From NCBI GenBank assembly GCA_037443685.1, contig JBBINX010000067.1, positions 1 through 13,285 on the forward strand: a stretch of DNA of 13,285 bases, read 5' to 3'. The stretch's first letter is position 1. Each line of letters begins with the position of its first letter. Shown here piece by piece: positions 5,731-12,231 of the stretch. Below the pieces are notes generated by a model. The model did not search any database. It saw only the letters and a list, made by a program, of their open reading frames with translations, and was not told the origin of the DNA. Origin of the DNA: JAHJRJ01 sp037443685 (lineage in GTDB: Bacteria > Bacteroidota > Ignavibacteria > UBA10030 > BY39). The translations under genes and the position numbers were made by a program.

Positions 5731-8016
5731 GTGACTGATATTCTTTACGGACATAACCCGCATCCGAAAATTGTCGCAGTCCATCCGACTGAAGATAACA
5801 AAATGCGGGTTTATGTTCGTGATGAAAAACAAGTTTCGTTTGAAGACTTCGATTTCTTCCCTTTCTTCTTACTCGCCGATGAACAGTTTTTATCCGATTA
5901 CAAACGAAAACATTGGATTAAACTACTAGAGGGCGAAAATTATTTTCGTTACATAGTTGCTTTTACTCGCTGGTTCGATATGTTCGATTGCATCCGTTAC
6001 ATAACGGCGCGCTATAATCAGCAAACGGGGAAAAACATCTCTTCATTCACCGACCTGCCGATTATTCATCTACGACTCGACCCTGTATCTCAATATTTGA
6101 TTCAAACAGGAAAAACTTGTTTCAAAGGAATGGAATTTGAAGACCTTTATCGTATACAAATTTATATTGAAACCTATAAAAAACCTGGTCACAGATACAG
6201 TAACGCCGAGCGCAAGGAGGACGAGATAAAACTGATAGGAATATCGGATTGTAAGGATCGGCAATTTCTAATCGGTAAAAAGGAAAAATCGGAAAAAAAT
6301 ATATTAGAAGAATTTATCTCTTTTCTCCAGACTAAAGATCCAGATATAATTGAAGGACATAAACTACATAATTTCACTATCCCATATTTCATTAAAAGGT
6401 GCGAGCTTAACGGATGCGATTTCAATGTTGGACGTGATCAGAGCCAACCTAAAATTATCGAACCCAATTACCTACAGGTCGATAGTCCTATCGATATTGC
6501 AACCTACACAATTGCGGGCAGACAATTAATTGACACACATTTGTTGTTACAAAGTTACGACCTGACTCACAAAACCTTAAGCAGTTTTAATCTAATCAAC
6601 GCATCCAACTACCTCGGATATGAATCACCCGATATTAAACCCGAAAAAGAAATACCTAACTGCCAGGAATATACTAGAAGAATAAAGTTTATAAGCAACT
6701 TAATACTGCCAGCATATTTTGAACAGGCAAAAATCTTTCCGTTCAGTTTAGAAACTCTGATTAAAATCGGATCAGCATCAAAAATCGAATCGATTTTAAA
6801 ACGCGAGTACGTTCGAAATAGATTCTCTATTCCTAAGCCTCAATCACCTATTTCCAAAACAGACTCGTATCCGAGCGTGTTTTTGAGAGGCGTCATTGGT
6901 CCTGCGCTTTATGTTGAGATAGAGTCGTTGTTTGCAACAATTATGATAAACGAGAAGCACCATCCGGCATCAGATACATTATCAATTTTTTACCAAATGT
7001 TGAAAGAATTGAAAGATTTCAAAGCAACATTAAAGAATAATTATCAAAGGACATTCAGATTTTTGATTGATTCTACTTTCGGATATTTAACATATAACCG
7101 TGGCTTATTTAATGATTATGCACTCGCCCACAAAATTGCAGAGACAGGTCAAATTCTTTTGAAACAACTGATAGAATCAATACAATCAAGAGGCGGAGAA
7201 ATTATCGAAGCTGATAATGAAGGGATATTATTCGTCCCCCCTACACATGTACGAGATCCGGAGGGTGAAGAAAAATTTATCAAGCGAATCAGCGAAGATA
7301 TTCCGAATCAATACAATCTATTAATCGGAGATCGATACAAAAAAGTTCTTTCATACAAAAAAAAGAATTATGCAACGATAGATTATAATAATCGAATAAG
7401 TATAAAAGGTTCAGCTCTAGTCTCCAAAAACTTAAAACGGTTCGGAAAGAATTATATACAACAATGTATAGAACGCTTATTGGAGGAAAATATCAATGGT
7501 CTGCACAACCTTTATATAAACATATACAGAGATATCGTGAATCATAATTGGCAGGTTCAAGATTTTATGAGAGTAGAAACTTTAAAGGAATCCTTAGAAA
7601 AATACAGCCAAGAGATAAAAGCAGAATCAAGGAACCGAAGCGCTGCATACGAACTTGCGATAAAATCGGATAGAAACTGGAAAGTAGGGGATAAAATTGC
7701 TTACTATGTTACAGGCACAGAGGCAAATATTAGGACTTTTGAGAATTGTAAGTTAGCAGAAGAGTGGAATCCTCTCTTCCCCGATGAGAACACCGCTTAT
7801 TATCTGAAAAATTTAGAAGAATTTTCTAAGAAGTTCGAACAATTTTTCAACAAAGAAGATTTTGCGGCAATCTTTACAACAGAAGAGATGTTGAATTTTT
7901 CGAATGAGGGTATAAAAATAATTAACACACAACTTGTTAGTGACCAACAAACCGATGATGAACAAGAAAAGGAAACATCAACCGGAGATCATTCAATTTG
8001 GTTAGCTGATGATTAA
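5731..8016 (+). CDS. Family-B DNA polymerase homologue with altered exonuclease and polymerase motifs
   Basis: This protein of about 761 aa has PolB architecture: N-terminal domain (1-130), 3'-5' exonuclease domain (138-345), palm/fingers (385-505) and thumb (530-580). The scaffold is clear, for example LYGHNPHPKIVAVHP, FKGMEFEDLYRIQ, DPDIIEGH and SYKKKNYA. The catalytic sites are not canonical. Exo I is Y145-I-E147 instead of DIE. Exo II is NFT216 instead of NFD. Exo III has no Asp near Y314. Motif A is E396-IESLFAT instead of D-xxSLYPS. Motif B has Arg443 and Asp447-S-T-F for K...N-S-x-Y. Motif C is D495-N-E497-G instead of DTDG. The segment between motifs A and B also looks shorter than usual. 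GTG 5731 restores the family N terminus, but no good ribosome site is seen, so coupling to slipin is likely. The uninterrupted frame argues against a decaying pseudogene. The last 30 residues are an acidic, hydrophilic tail ending WLADD. Polymerase activity is uncertain, and proofreading is very probably lost. Confidence 0.85.
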   Translation: MTDILYGHNPHPKIVAVHPTEDNKMRVYVRDEKQVSFEDFDFFPFFLLADEQFLSDYKRKHWIKLLEGENYFRYIVAFTRWFDMFDCIRYITARYNQQTGKNISSFTDLPIIHLRLDPVSQYLIQTGKTCFKGMEFEDLYRIQIYIETYKKPGHRYSNAERKEDEIKLIGISDCKDRQFLIGKKEKSEKNILEEFISFLQTKDPDIIEGHKLHNFTIPYFIKRCELNGCDFNVGRDQSQPKIIEPNYLQVDSPIDIATYTIAGRQLIDTHLLLQSYDLTHKTLSSFNLINASNYLGYESPDIKPEKEIPNCQEYTRRIKFISNLILPAYFEQAKIFPFSLETLIKIGSASKIESILKREYVRNRFSIPKPQSPISKTDSYPSVFLRGVIGPALYVEIESLFATIMINEKHHPASDTLSIFYQMLKELKDFKATLKNNYQRTFRFLIDSTFGYLTYNRGLFNDYALAHKIAETGQILLKQLIESIQSRGGEIIEADNEGILFVPPTHVRDPEGEEKFIKRISEDIPNQYNLLIGDRYKKVLSYKKKNYATIDYNNRISIKGSALVSKNLKRFGKNYIQQCIERLLEENINGLHNLYINIYRDIVNHNWQVQDFMRVETLKESLEKYSQEIKAESRNRSAAYELAIKSDRNWKVGDKIAYYVTGTEANIRTFENCKLAEEWNPLFPDENTAYYLKNLEEFSKKFEQFFNKEDFAAIFTTEEMLNFSNEGIKIINTQLVSDQQTDDEQEKETSTGDHSIWLADD

Positions 8017-8420
8017 TTATTCCTGTTCTTTTGCACCCACCCTTTAACATAATTTACTATATCGATAGTTGAAGCACCTGGAGTAAATAACTCACCCACA
8101 CCAAGTTTCTTTAAAGAATCGATATCTTGTTGGGGAATAATTCCCCCTCCAAATAACAGCACGTTATTCATTCCCTTTTCTTTTGTCAAATTTAATATAC
8201 GCGGGAAAATAGTCATGTGAGCTCCGCTTAATATACTTATACCGATTGCGTCAACATCTTCTTGTAGAGCTGCTTCTACTATCATTTCGGGAGTTTTGCG
8301 AAGTCCTGTGTAAATTACTTCCATACCAGCATCACGTAAAGCTGCTGCTATTACTTTAGCGCCACGGTCGTGTCCGTCCAAACCTGCTTTAGCAACAATG
8401 ACTCTTATTTTTCGCTCCAT
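8013..8420 (-). CDS. Stand-alone B12-binding subunit/domain of methylmalonyl-CoA mutase type
   Basis: This 135-aa protein consists only of the cobalamin-binding Rossmann-like domain. It contains DGHDRG (residues 15-20), the DxHxxG motif whose His17 supplies the lower cobalt ligand in base-off binding, then GISILSGAH (60-68, the SxL motif) and LLFGGG (88-93). This matches the C-terminal domain or separate small subunit of methylmalonyl-CoA mutase or a related acyl-CoA mutase, which isomerises acyl-CoA carbon skeletons. No catalytic large subunit is present in the window, so the partner lies elsewhere. The start is ATG 8420, overlapping the end of maf by 16 nt, with only a weak purine-rich ribosome site. 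The stop overlaps that of the convergent polymerase-like gene by 4 nt. Confidence 0.9.
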   Translation of the reverse strand: MERKIRVIVAKAGLDGHDRGAKVIAAALRDAGMEVIYTGLRKTPEMIVEAALQEDVDAIGISILSGAHMTIFPRILNLTKEKGMNNVLLFGGGIIPQQDIDSLKKLGVGELFTPGASTIDIVNYVKGWVQKNRNN

Positions 8421-9010
8421 AATTCTATTTCTTTCTGAAAATTTTTCATTGTAATATAAAATTTTGAAATTGGAAATCCAACTACGTTATAGAAACAACC
8501 GTTAATCTTTTCTACGAAAACTGAACCGAAGTTGTCTTGAATACCATAAGCTCCCGCTTTATCGTTCGGTGATTTCGATTTGATATAATTAAGAATCTCA
8601 TCGCTATCTAATTTTCTAAATTTAACGATGGTTTCTTCATAATCGGAAATGTACTTTTTACTCGGTTTATCTACAATCGCGAAAGCGGTGAATACGCGGT
8701 GTTCGTTTCCACTTAATTTTTTAAGTATTGTGAATGCATCCTCATCGTTAGTCGGCTTTCCTAATATTTCATCCTCAAGGATAACGATCGTATCGGCTCC
8801 GATTATAAACGCATCATCGAAATTATCAGCAACGTCGAATGCTTTCAACTCTGCTAAACGAAGTGCATTTTGTTCTGGTGATATTGATTTATCAATAACT
8901 TCTGCTATAGAACTGGTCTTTACTTCAAAATCAATTCCAATCTGTCGCAACAACTTTTGTCTTCTCGGAGATGCGGAAGCTAGTATTATTTTCTTTTTTA
9001 ATTTTAACAT
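8405..9010 (-). CDS. maf: Maf family nucleoside triphosphate pyrophosphatase
   Basis: This 201-aa Maf/YhdE-family protein belongs to the enzymes that hydrolyse dTTP/UTP or modified nucleotides to monophosphates (house-cleaning; overexpression of some blocks septation). Family signatures are ILASASPRRQKLL (residues about 9-21), GADTIVI in the middle, LGKP, SGNEHRVFT, DKAGAYGIQ and YNVVGFP near the C terminus. All core residues look present and the length is typical. Its ATG at 9010 is preceded by the U-tract of an intrinsic terminator (9018-9046) instead of a Shine-Dalgarno site. It overlaps the B12-binding gene downstream by 16 nt, so the two should be co-translated. Confidence 0.94.
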   Translation of the reverse strand: MLKLKKKIILASASPRRQKLLRQIGIDFEVKTSSIAEVIDKSISPEQNALRLAELKAFDVADNFDDAFIIGADTIVILEDEILGKPTNDEDAFTILKKLSGNEHRVFTAFAIVDKPSKKYISDYEETIVKFRKLDSDEILNYIKSKSPNDKAGAYGIQDNFGSVFVEKINGCFYNVVGFPISKFYITMKNFQKEIELWSEK

Positions 9011-9017
9011 GAATAAT

Positions 9018-9046
9018 AAAAAAAAAGCGACTTAAAATCTGTCGCT
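9018..9046 (-). terminator. Intrinsic terminator between the FN3-like gene and maf
   Basis: On the minus strand AGCGAC (9046-9041) pairs with GTCGCT (9031-9026) around a 9-nt loop and is followed by nine T (9026-9018). It lies 35 nt after the stop of the FN3-like gene and 8 nt before the maf start codon. Confidence 0.7.
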
Positions 9047-9080
9047 AATAACTAAAAATTTTATTTAAATAAATCTAATT

Positions 9081-9485
9081 TTATCGGAACATTGCCTTAA
9101 TACTTCCCCAGGTTCGCTTGACACTATTAACTGAGTGTGAGACTGTAACGGGACCGATTTCCTGTTCAGGAATACCCGAAGAAAATTTTATTTTGATAAT
9201 ATACTGATATATGGTTGCGGTTGAACGAAAAGCAGTATTATCTATATATTCATAGAGCGATACACCTTTAGGATTGATACTCGCGATTTGTATAAAATTA
9301 CCGGTTCTTCCCGAACGTCTTTCGATATTAAATTTTTCTACATTAGTTTCATCTTCGGTATTCCAACGTAGTACAATGTTTGAACCATCACTATACGCTT
9401 GCAAGGAAGACAACCTAATCACTTGTGCAGATGATACTGATGCCCATACCAATGTCACAAAAAGTATTAATATCAAATTTTTCAT
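9081..9485 (-). CDS. Small secreted protein with an FN3-like beta-sandwich
   Basis: This 134-aa protein has a clear signal peptide (MKN, then about 12 hydrophobic residues, with a likely signal peptidase I site after SSAQ near residue 21). The rest resembles one fibronectin-type-III-like module of the kind common in secreted Bacteroidetes proteins: LRWNTEDETNVEKFNIERR, then FIQIASI and a YEYIDN-YQYIIKI strand pair. There is no sorting domain, catalytic motif or cysteine, and the end is short and basic (KRTWGSIKAMFR). Its function is unknown. It has its own strong promoter (9506-9534) and its own terminator, so it is probably a single-gene unit. Confidence 0.75.
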   Translation of the reverse strand: MKNLILILFVTLVWASVSSAQVIRLSSLQAYSDGSNIVLRWNTEDETNVEKFNIERRSGRTGNFIQIASINPKGVSLYEYIDNTAFRSTATIYQYIIKIKFSSGIPEQEIGPVTVSHSVNSVKRTWGSIKAMFR

Positions 9486-9505
9486 AATAGTATATATTTG
9501 ATTAG

Positions 9506-9534
9506 AATATACAATTACTGTTTTTAAAAGTCAA
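9506..9534 (-). promoter_or_regulatory. Sigma-70-type promoter of the FN3-like gene
   Basis: On the minus strand TTGACT (9534-9529) and TATATT (9511-9506) are separated by exactly 17 nt, each one base off consensus. The -10 box is about 20 nt before the start codon. It begins 10 nt after the tRNA-Leu 3' end. Confidence 0.6.
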
Positions 9535-9544
9535 GTTTTTGTTG

Positions 9545-9628
9545 TGCGCGAGGCGAGACTTGAACTCGCATGCCTTTTCGGGCGCCACCCCCTCAAGATG
9601 GTGTGTCTGCCAGTTCCACCACTCGCGC
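9545..9628 (-). tRNA. tRNA-Leu (anticodon GAG)
   Basis: This is an 84-nt class II tRNA. Acceptor GCGCGAG (9628-9622) pairs with CTCGCGC (9552-9546), and the discriminator is A at 9545. The anticodon stem CCATC/GGTGG (one T-G pair) holds the loop TTGAGGG, giving GAG, which reads CUC/CUU Leu codons. A long variable arm and the T arm GCGAG-TTCAAGT-CTCGC follow. CCA is not encoded. Confidence 0.95.
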
Positions 9629-9651
9629 TGTATCATTTCAAAATTCTATAT

Positions 9652-9684
9652 AAAAAGCCAAAATACATTAGTTTTCGGCTTTTT
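9652..9684 (-). terminator. Probable intrinsic terminator between the two tRNA genes
   Basis: AAAAAGCC (9652-9659) pairs with GGCTTTTT (9677-9684), with further A/T pairing inside the loop. The stem itself ends in a T run on either strand. On the minus strand it would end transcripts from tRNA-Lys before tRNA-Leu. Confidence 0.5.
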
Positions 9685-9698
9685 GACTTTTATTTTTT

Positions 9699-9728
9699 GT
9701 GCCGAAGGCGCATCCGCCTATGGCGGAT
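9699..9728. repeat. Double-hairpin short palindromic repeat
   Basis: There are two adjacent hairpins: GTGCC-GAA-GGCGC (9699-9711) and ATCCGCC-TAT-GGCGGAT (9712-9728, perfect 7 bp). The layout and core match the double hairpins inside the 114-bp repeats at 61-90 and 543-572. It lies in the spacer between tRNA-Lys and tRNA-Leu. Confidence 0.75.
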
Positions 9729-9745
9729 ATTTTGCATTTTCTTTG

Positions 9746-9817
9746 TGAGTCCGGGTGGGCTCGAACCACCGGCCCTCTGCTTAAAAGGCAGATGCTCTAC
9801 CCCTGAGCTACGGACCC
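9746..9817 (-). tRNA. tRNA-Lys (anticodon TTT)
   Basis: This is a 72-nt tRNA. Acceptor GGGTCCG (9817-9811) pairs with CGGACTC (9753-9747, one G-T pair), and the discriminator is A at 9746. The D arm is GCTC...GAGC. The anticodon stem TCTGC/GCAGA holds the loop CTTTTAA, giving anticodon TTT (UUU). The T arm is GGTGG-TTCGAGC-CCACC. CCA is not encoded. Confidence 0.96.
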
Positions 9818-9831
9818 CAAAAAGTGTTAAA

Positions 9832-9860
9832 AATATACGGAATGTTTAGTTTAAATACAA
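9832..9860 (-). promoter_or_regulatory. Sigma-70-type promoter of tRNA-Lys
   Basis: On the minus strand TTGTAT (9860-9855) and TATATT (9837-9832) are spaced by 17 nt. The -10 box ends 14 nt before the mature tRNA 5' end, a normal leader length for a tRNA gene. Confidence 0.55.
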
Positions 9861-9952
9861 TATTTTGAACCTTGACTTATAAGTGGACCACTGACACAAT
9901 CACACAATATAGAACAATTCGTTTCTGCTATCGTAATAAAATGACTGGTTAA

Positions 9953-10225
9953 TCAGTTTTTAGTTATGTTCTCAGCAGAACGGCCTAAAGTTTTGGATTT
10001 ATTCCTATACAGGATTCCTAACGGAATTATCACGCAATAACCGAGAACGAGTAATATTGGGGCAAGAGTTAGCGGAACGAAACCTTCAACAGATTGAACA
10101 GATAATGCTATATATCCCGCGATAATAACGACTATCCCAATACTAATAATTATGTAGTTTATTTTTTCGAAGGGGAATATTACTTCAAGTTTTCTGCTTG
10201 CTTTTGTTTTTACTATTTTTGCCAT
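9953..10225 (-). CDS. DUF3098-like small membrane protein
   Basis: This 90-aa protein has a basic N terminus, two transmembrane helices (about 23-44 and 52-73) and a basic, polar C-terminal tail, so both ends are probably cytoplasmic. The pattern FPFEKINYIIISIGI...VPLTLAPILLVLGY resembles the DUF3098 family of Bacteroidota, with its F-x-x-NY entry into TM1 and LAPxxLxLG in TM2. The function is unknown. In Bacteroidota such genes often lie beside FtsX-type permeases, and here it follows the lolCDE-like genes by 79 nt. ATG 10225 has AAGG about 9 nt upstream. The stop lies in a weak hairpin (9942-9955) that might help end transcription. Confidence 0.7.
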   Translation of the reverse strand: MAKIVKTKASRKLEVIFPFEKINYIIISIGIVVIIAGYIALSVQSVEGFVPLTLAPILLVLGYCVIIPLGILYRNKSKTLGRSAENITKN

Positions 10226-10304
10226 TTTCTAACCTTATAAAAATTTCTATATAAATTTAATTAATTTTGACTTGAAAACAAAGCCTACGGAAAATTCCCC
10301 TGTA

Positions 10305-11000
10305 TCAAAGTTCTTGTATTTTCCCATCCTCCATACGAAGAACACGGTTTGACTTGAATGCTAACTTTTCATTATGTGTTACAATCACGAAAGTTTGATT
10401 ATTATTTTTATTCAAGGTTTCAATCAATCCGAATAATTCATTCGCAGATGCTGAGTCGAGATTACCCGTTGGCTCATCCGCAAACACTACAGATGGATTG
10501 TTAACGATAGCTCGGGCGACGGCTACGCGTTGTTGTTCTCCACCCGACAACTCACTTGGTTTGTGCAATAACCTTTCCGATAAACCCACGCTTGTTAGAT
10601 ATATACGAGCTCCTTGCTCAGCTTGATTATAAGATTTACCTAATATCATTTGCGGTATTGCCACGTTTTCTAGTGTGGTAAATTCAGGTAAGAGATGATG
10701 ATATTGGAAAACAAATCCTACCTCCTTCGAACGTAAGCTCGCGAGTTTGTCGTCGTCCATACTTGAGATATTTTCCATCCCCCAAAAAACCTCACCAGCA
10801 GTTGGTCTGTCAAGTCCACCTAAAATATGCAGTAAAGTGCTTTTGCCAGCACCCGATGCTCCTATAATTGAAACAATCTCACCCTCAAAAACCGATAAAT
10901 CAATCCCTTTTAAAACGTGTAATCTTTTTTCTAATTTTTTATCGAAGACGAAGTGTTTGTGGATTCCTGAGCAATTTAATATTAATTTTTTTGTATTCAT
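10305..11000 (-). CDS. lolD: Lipoprotein-releasing system ATP-binding protein (LolD)
   Basis: This 231-aa ABC ATPase of the MacB/LolD type has Walker A GASGAGKST (residues 47-55), the Q-loop at Gln99, the signature LSGGEQQR (151-158), Walker B VVFADEP (171-177) and the H-loop His in VIVTHNE. The segment YHHLLPEFTTLENV (100-113) is close to the LolD version of this region, which contacts the permease coupling helices. It would power extraction of outer-membrane lipoproteins from the inner membrane. ATG 11000 lies 1 nt after the permease stop, with GGGA inside the end of that gene acting as ribosome site. The neighbouring permeases support the Lol call over other FtsX-type exporters. Confidence 0.9.
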   Translation of the reverse strand: MNTKKLILNCSGIHKHFVFDKKLEKRLHVLKGIDLSVFEGEIVSIIGASGAGKSTLLHILGGLDRPTAGEVFWGMENISSMDDDKLASLRSKEVGFVFQYHHLLPEFTTLENVAIPQMILGKSYNQAEQGARIYLTSVGLSERLLHKPSELSGGEQQRVAVARAIVNNPSVVFADEPTGNLDSASANELFGLIETLNKNNNQTFVIVTHNEKLAFKSNRVLRMEDGKIQEL

Positions 11001-11001
11001 A

Positions 11002-12231
11002 TTATTCCCATCTTATAGATTCTATAGGGATCATTTTAGATGCCCGCTTCGCCGGATAATATGATGCTATAAAACTCAACACCATCGAAGCAACCGAAAC
11101 TGTAAGAAAATCAATTATATGTATTTCGACCGGTATCGCCGGGATTATATAGACCGACGGGTCCAATCGGTAGAGATGAAATGTTTGTTGCAAAAATATC
11201 AACAACAAACCGAAGCCGATTCCGAGTGCAGTACCAACAATACCAATCAATAATCCTTCTACCATAAATATTTGAATAAGGCTATTAGGTGTAGCACCCA
11301 TCGATCGAAGCACACCTATATCTCTACGTTTTTCTATCACGGTCATCGTCAGCGAACCGAGCATATTAAAGCTTGCAACTAATATTATCAAACTTAAAAG
11401 AATATAGGCAACCCAGCGCTCTATTTGCATCATCGAATAAAGGTCAGCGTGTAGATCATACCAAGTAGAGATTTCGATATTAAGTGGAATTTTCTGCTTC
11501 AAGTTCGCTTTTACCTCATTTGATTTATTGATGCTTGAAAGTCTGATTTCAACCCCGCCGTAAATATTTTGTTTTTCAAACACTCTTTGTGCGGCAGCGA
11601 TTGAGATAAACGCATAAGATCCGTCGTATTCTTTATTATTCGATTCGTATATCCCTGCCACTTTAAAACGGTATGTTGTAGGTTGGTTGAACGGTGTAAT
11701 CGCCCCGCTAAACGCATACGGACTCACGATTACAACTTCATCACCTACGATAGCGCCGAGCCGGTCAGCCAACGTCAAACCCAAAACTATCGCTCCGATC
11801 TCATCCGAATCTTTCAATTCAAATTTACCCAGAACAATTTTCTCTTTTACTCCTGATACCATTCCCACTTTTTCATCGTCGACACCTTTAATAAAAACTA
11901 CTTTGTTGGAAGTGCTCGTAACGATCATCCCCTTACCAGAAATAAATGGCGAATAACCGGTTATAGACTTTTCCTGTGATAAAATTGATTCGAGAATTTG
12001 GTATGTTGATAAGTTAATACCGCCGCTTTGTTCAATACGAATATGAGGATCGAAACCAACCAAAATAGAAGTTACAATCCCCGTAAACCCGTTGAATACC
12101 GACAAAACAATAAGTAATGCTGCAACGCCGACTGTAATTCCAGTTACCGAGATAAGACTGATTATCGTAATGAACTGAACTTTTCGCTTTGAAGCTAAAT
12201 AACGACGAGCTATGAAAGTTTCGAATCTCAT
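11002..12231 (-). CDS. Lipoprotein-releasing ABC transporter permease (LolC/LolE family), second copy
   Basis: This 409-aa FtsX-like permease begins MRFETFIARRYLASKRK, the usual LolC/E opening. TM1 (about 21-46, ending LSVFNGF) comes next, then a large periplasmic MacB-PCD domain (about 50-265) and three C-terminal helices. The coupling segment between the first two of these, EKRRDIGVLRSMGAT, contacts LolD. The C terminus is YPAKRASKMIPIESIRWE. I chose ATG 12231, whose A is shared with the TAA of the upstream permease (TAATG). A longer reading to 12429 would run antisense-like through that gene and has no homology. With the partial gene upstream it forms the paralogous pair expected for a LolC plus LolE heterodimer. 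Which copy is LolC and which LolE cannot be settled here. Confidence 0.9.
   Translation of the reverse strand: MRFETFIARRYLASKRKVQFITIISLISVTGITVGVAALLIVLSVFNGFTGIVTSILVGFDPHIRIEQSGGINLSTYQILESILSQEKSITGYSPFISGKGMIVTSTSNKVVFIKGVDDEKVGMVSGVKEKIVLGKFELKDSDEIGAIVLGLTLADRLGAIVGDEVVIVSPYAFSGAITPFNQPTTYRFKVAGIYESNNKEYDGSYAFISIAAAQRVFEKQNIYGGVEIRLSSINKSNEVKANLKQKIPLNIEISTWYDLHADLYSMMQIERWVAYILLSLIILVASFNMLGSLTMTVIEKRRDIGVLRSMGATPNSLIQIFMVEGLLIGIVGTALGIGFGLLLIFLQQTFHLYRLDPSVYIIPAIPVEIHIIDFLTVSVASMVLSFIASYYPAKRASKMIPIESIRWE

Noticed and set aside
5731..8016. Frameshift or sequencing error as the cause of the odd polymerase motifs
   Set aside because: Family-like sequence stays in one frame before, between and after every altered motif. 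The codons were checked at Exo I, Exo II and motif C, so these are substitutions and not a shifted frame.
9539..9849. Plus-strand frames over the tRNA genes
   Set aside because: They are the antisense of tRNA-Leu and tRNA-Lys and show typical spurious peptides.
9942..9955. Intrinsic terminator after the DUF3098-like gene
   Set aside because: It has only a 4-bp perfect stem and a weak T run on the minus strand, which is too little to list as a feature.
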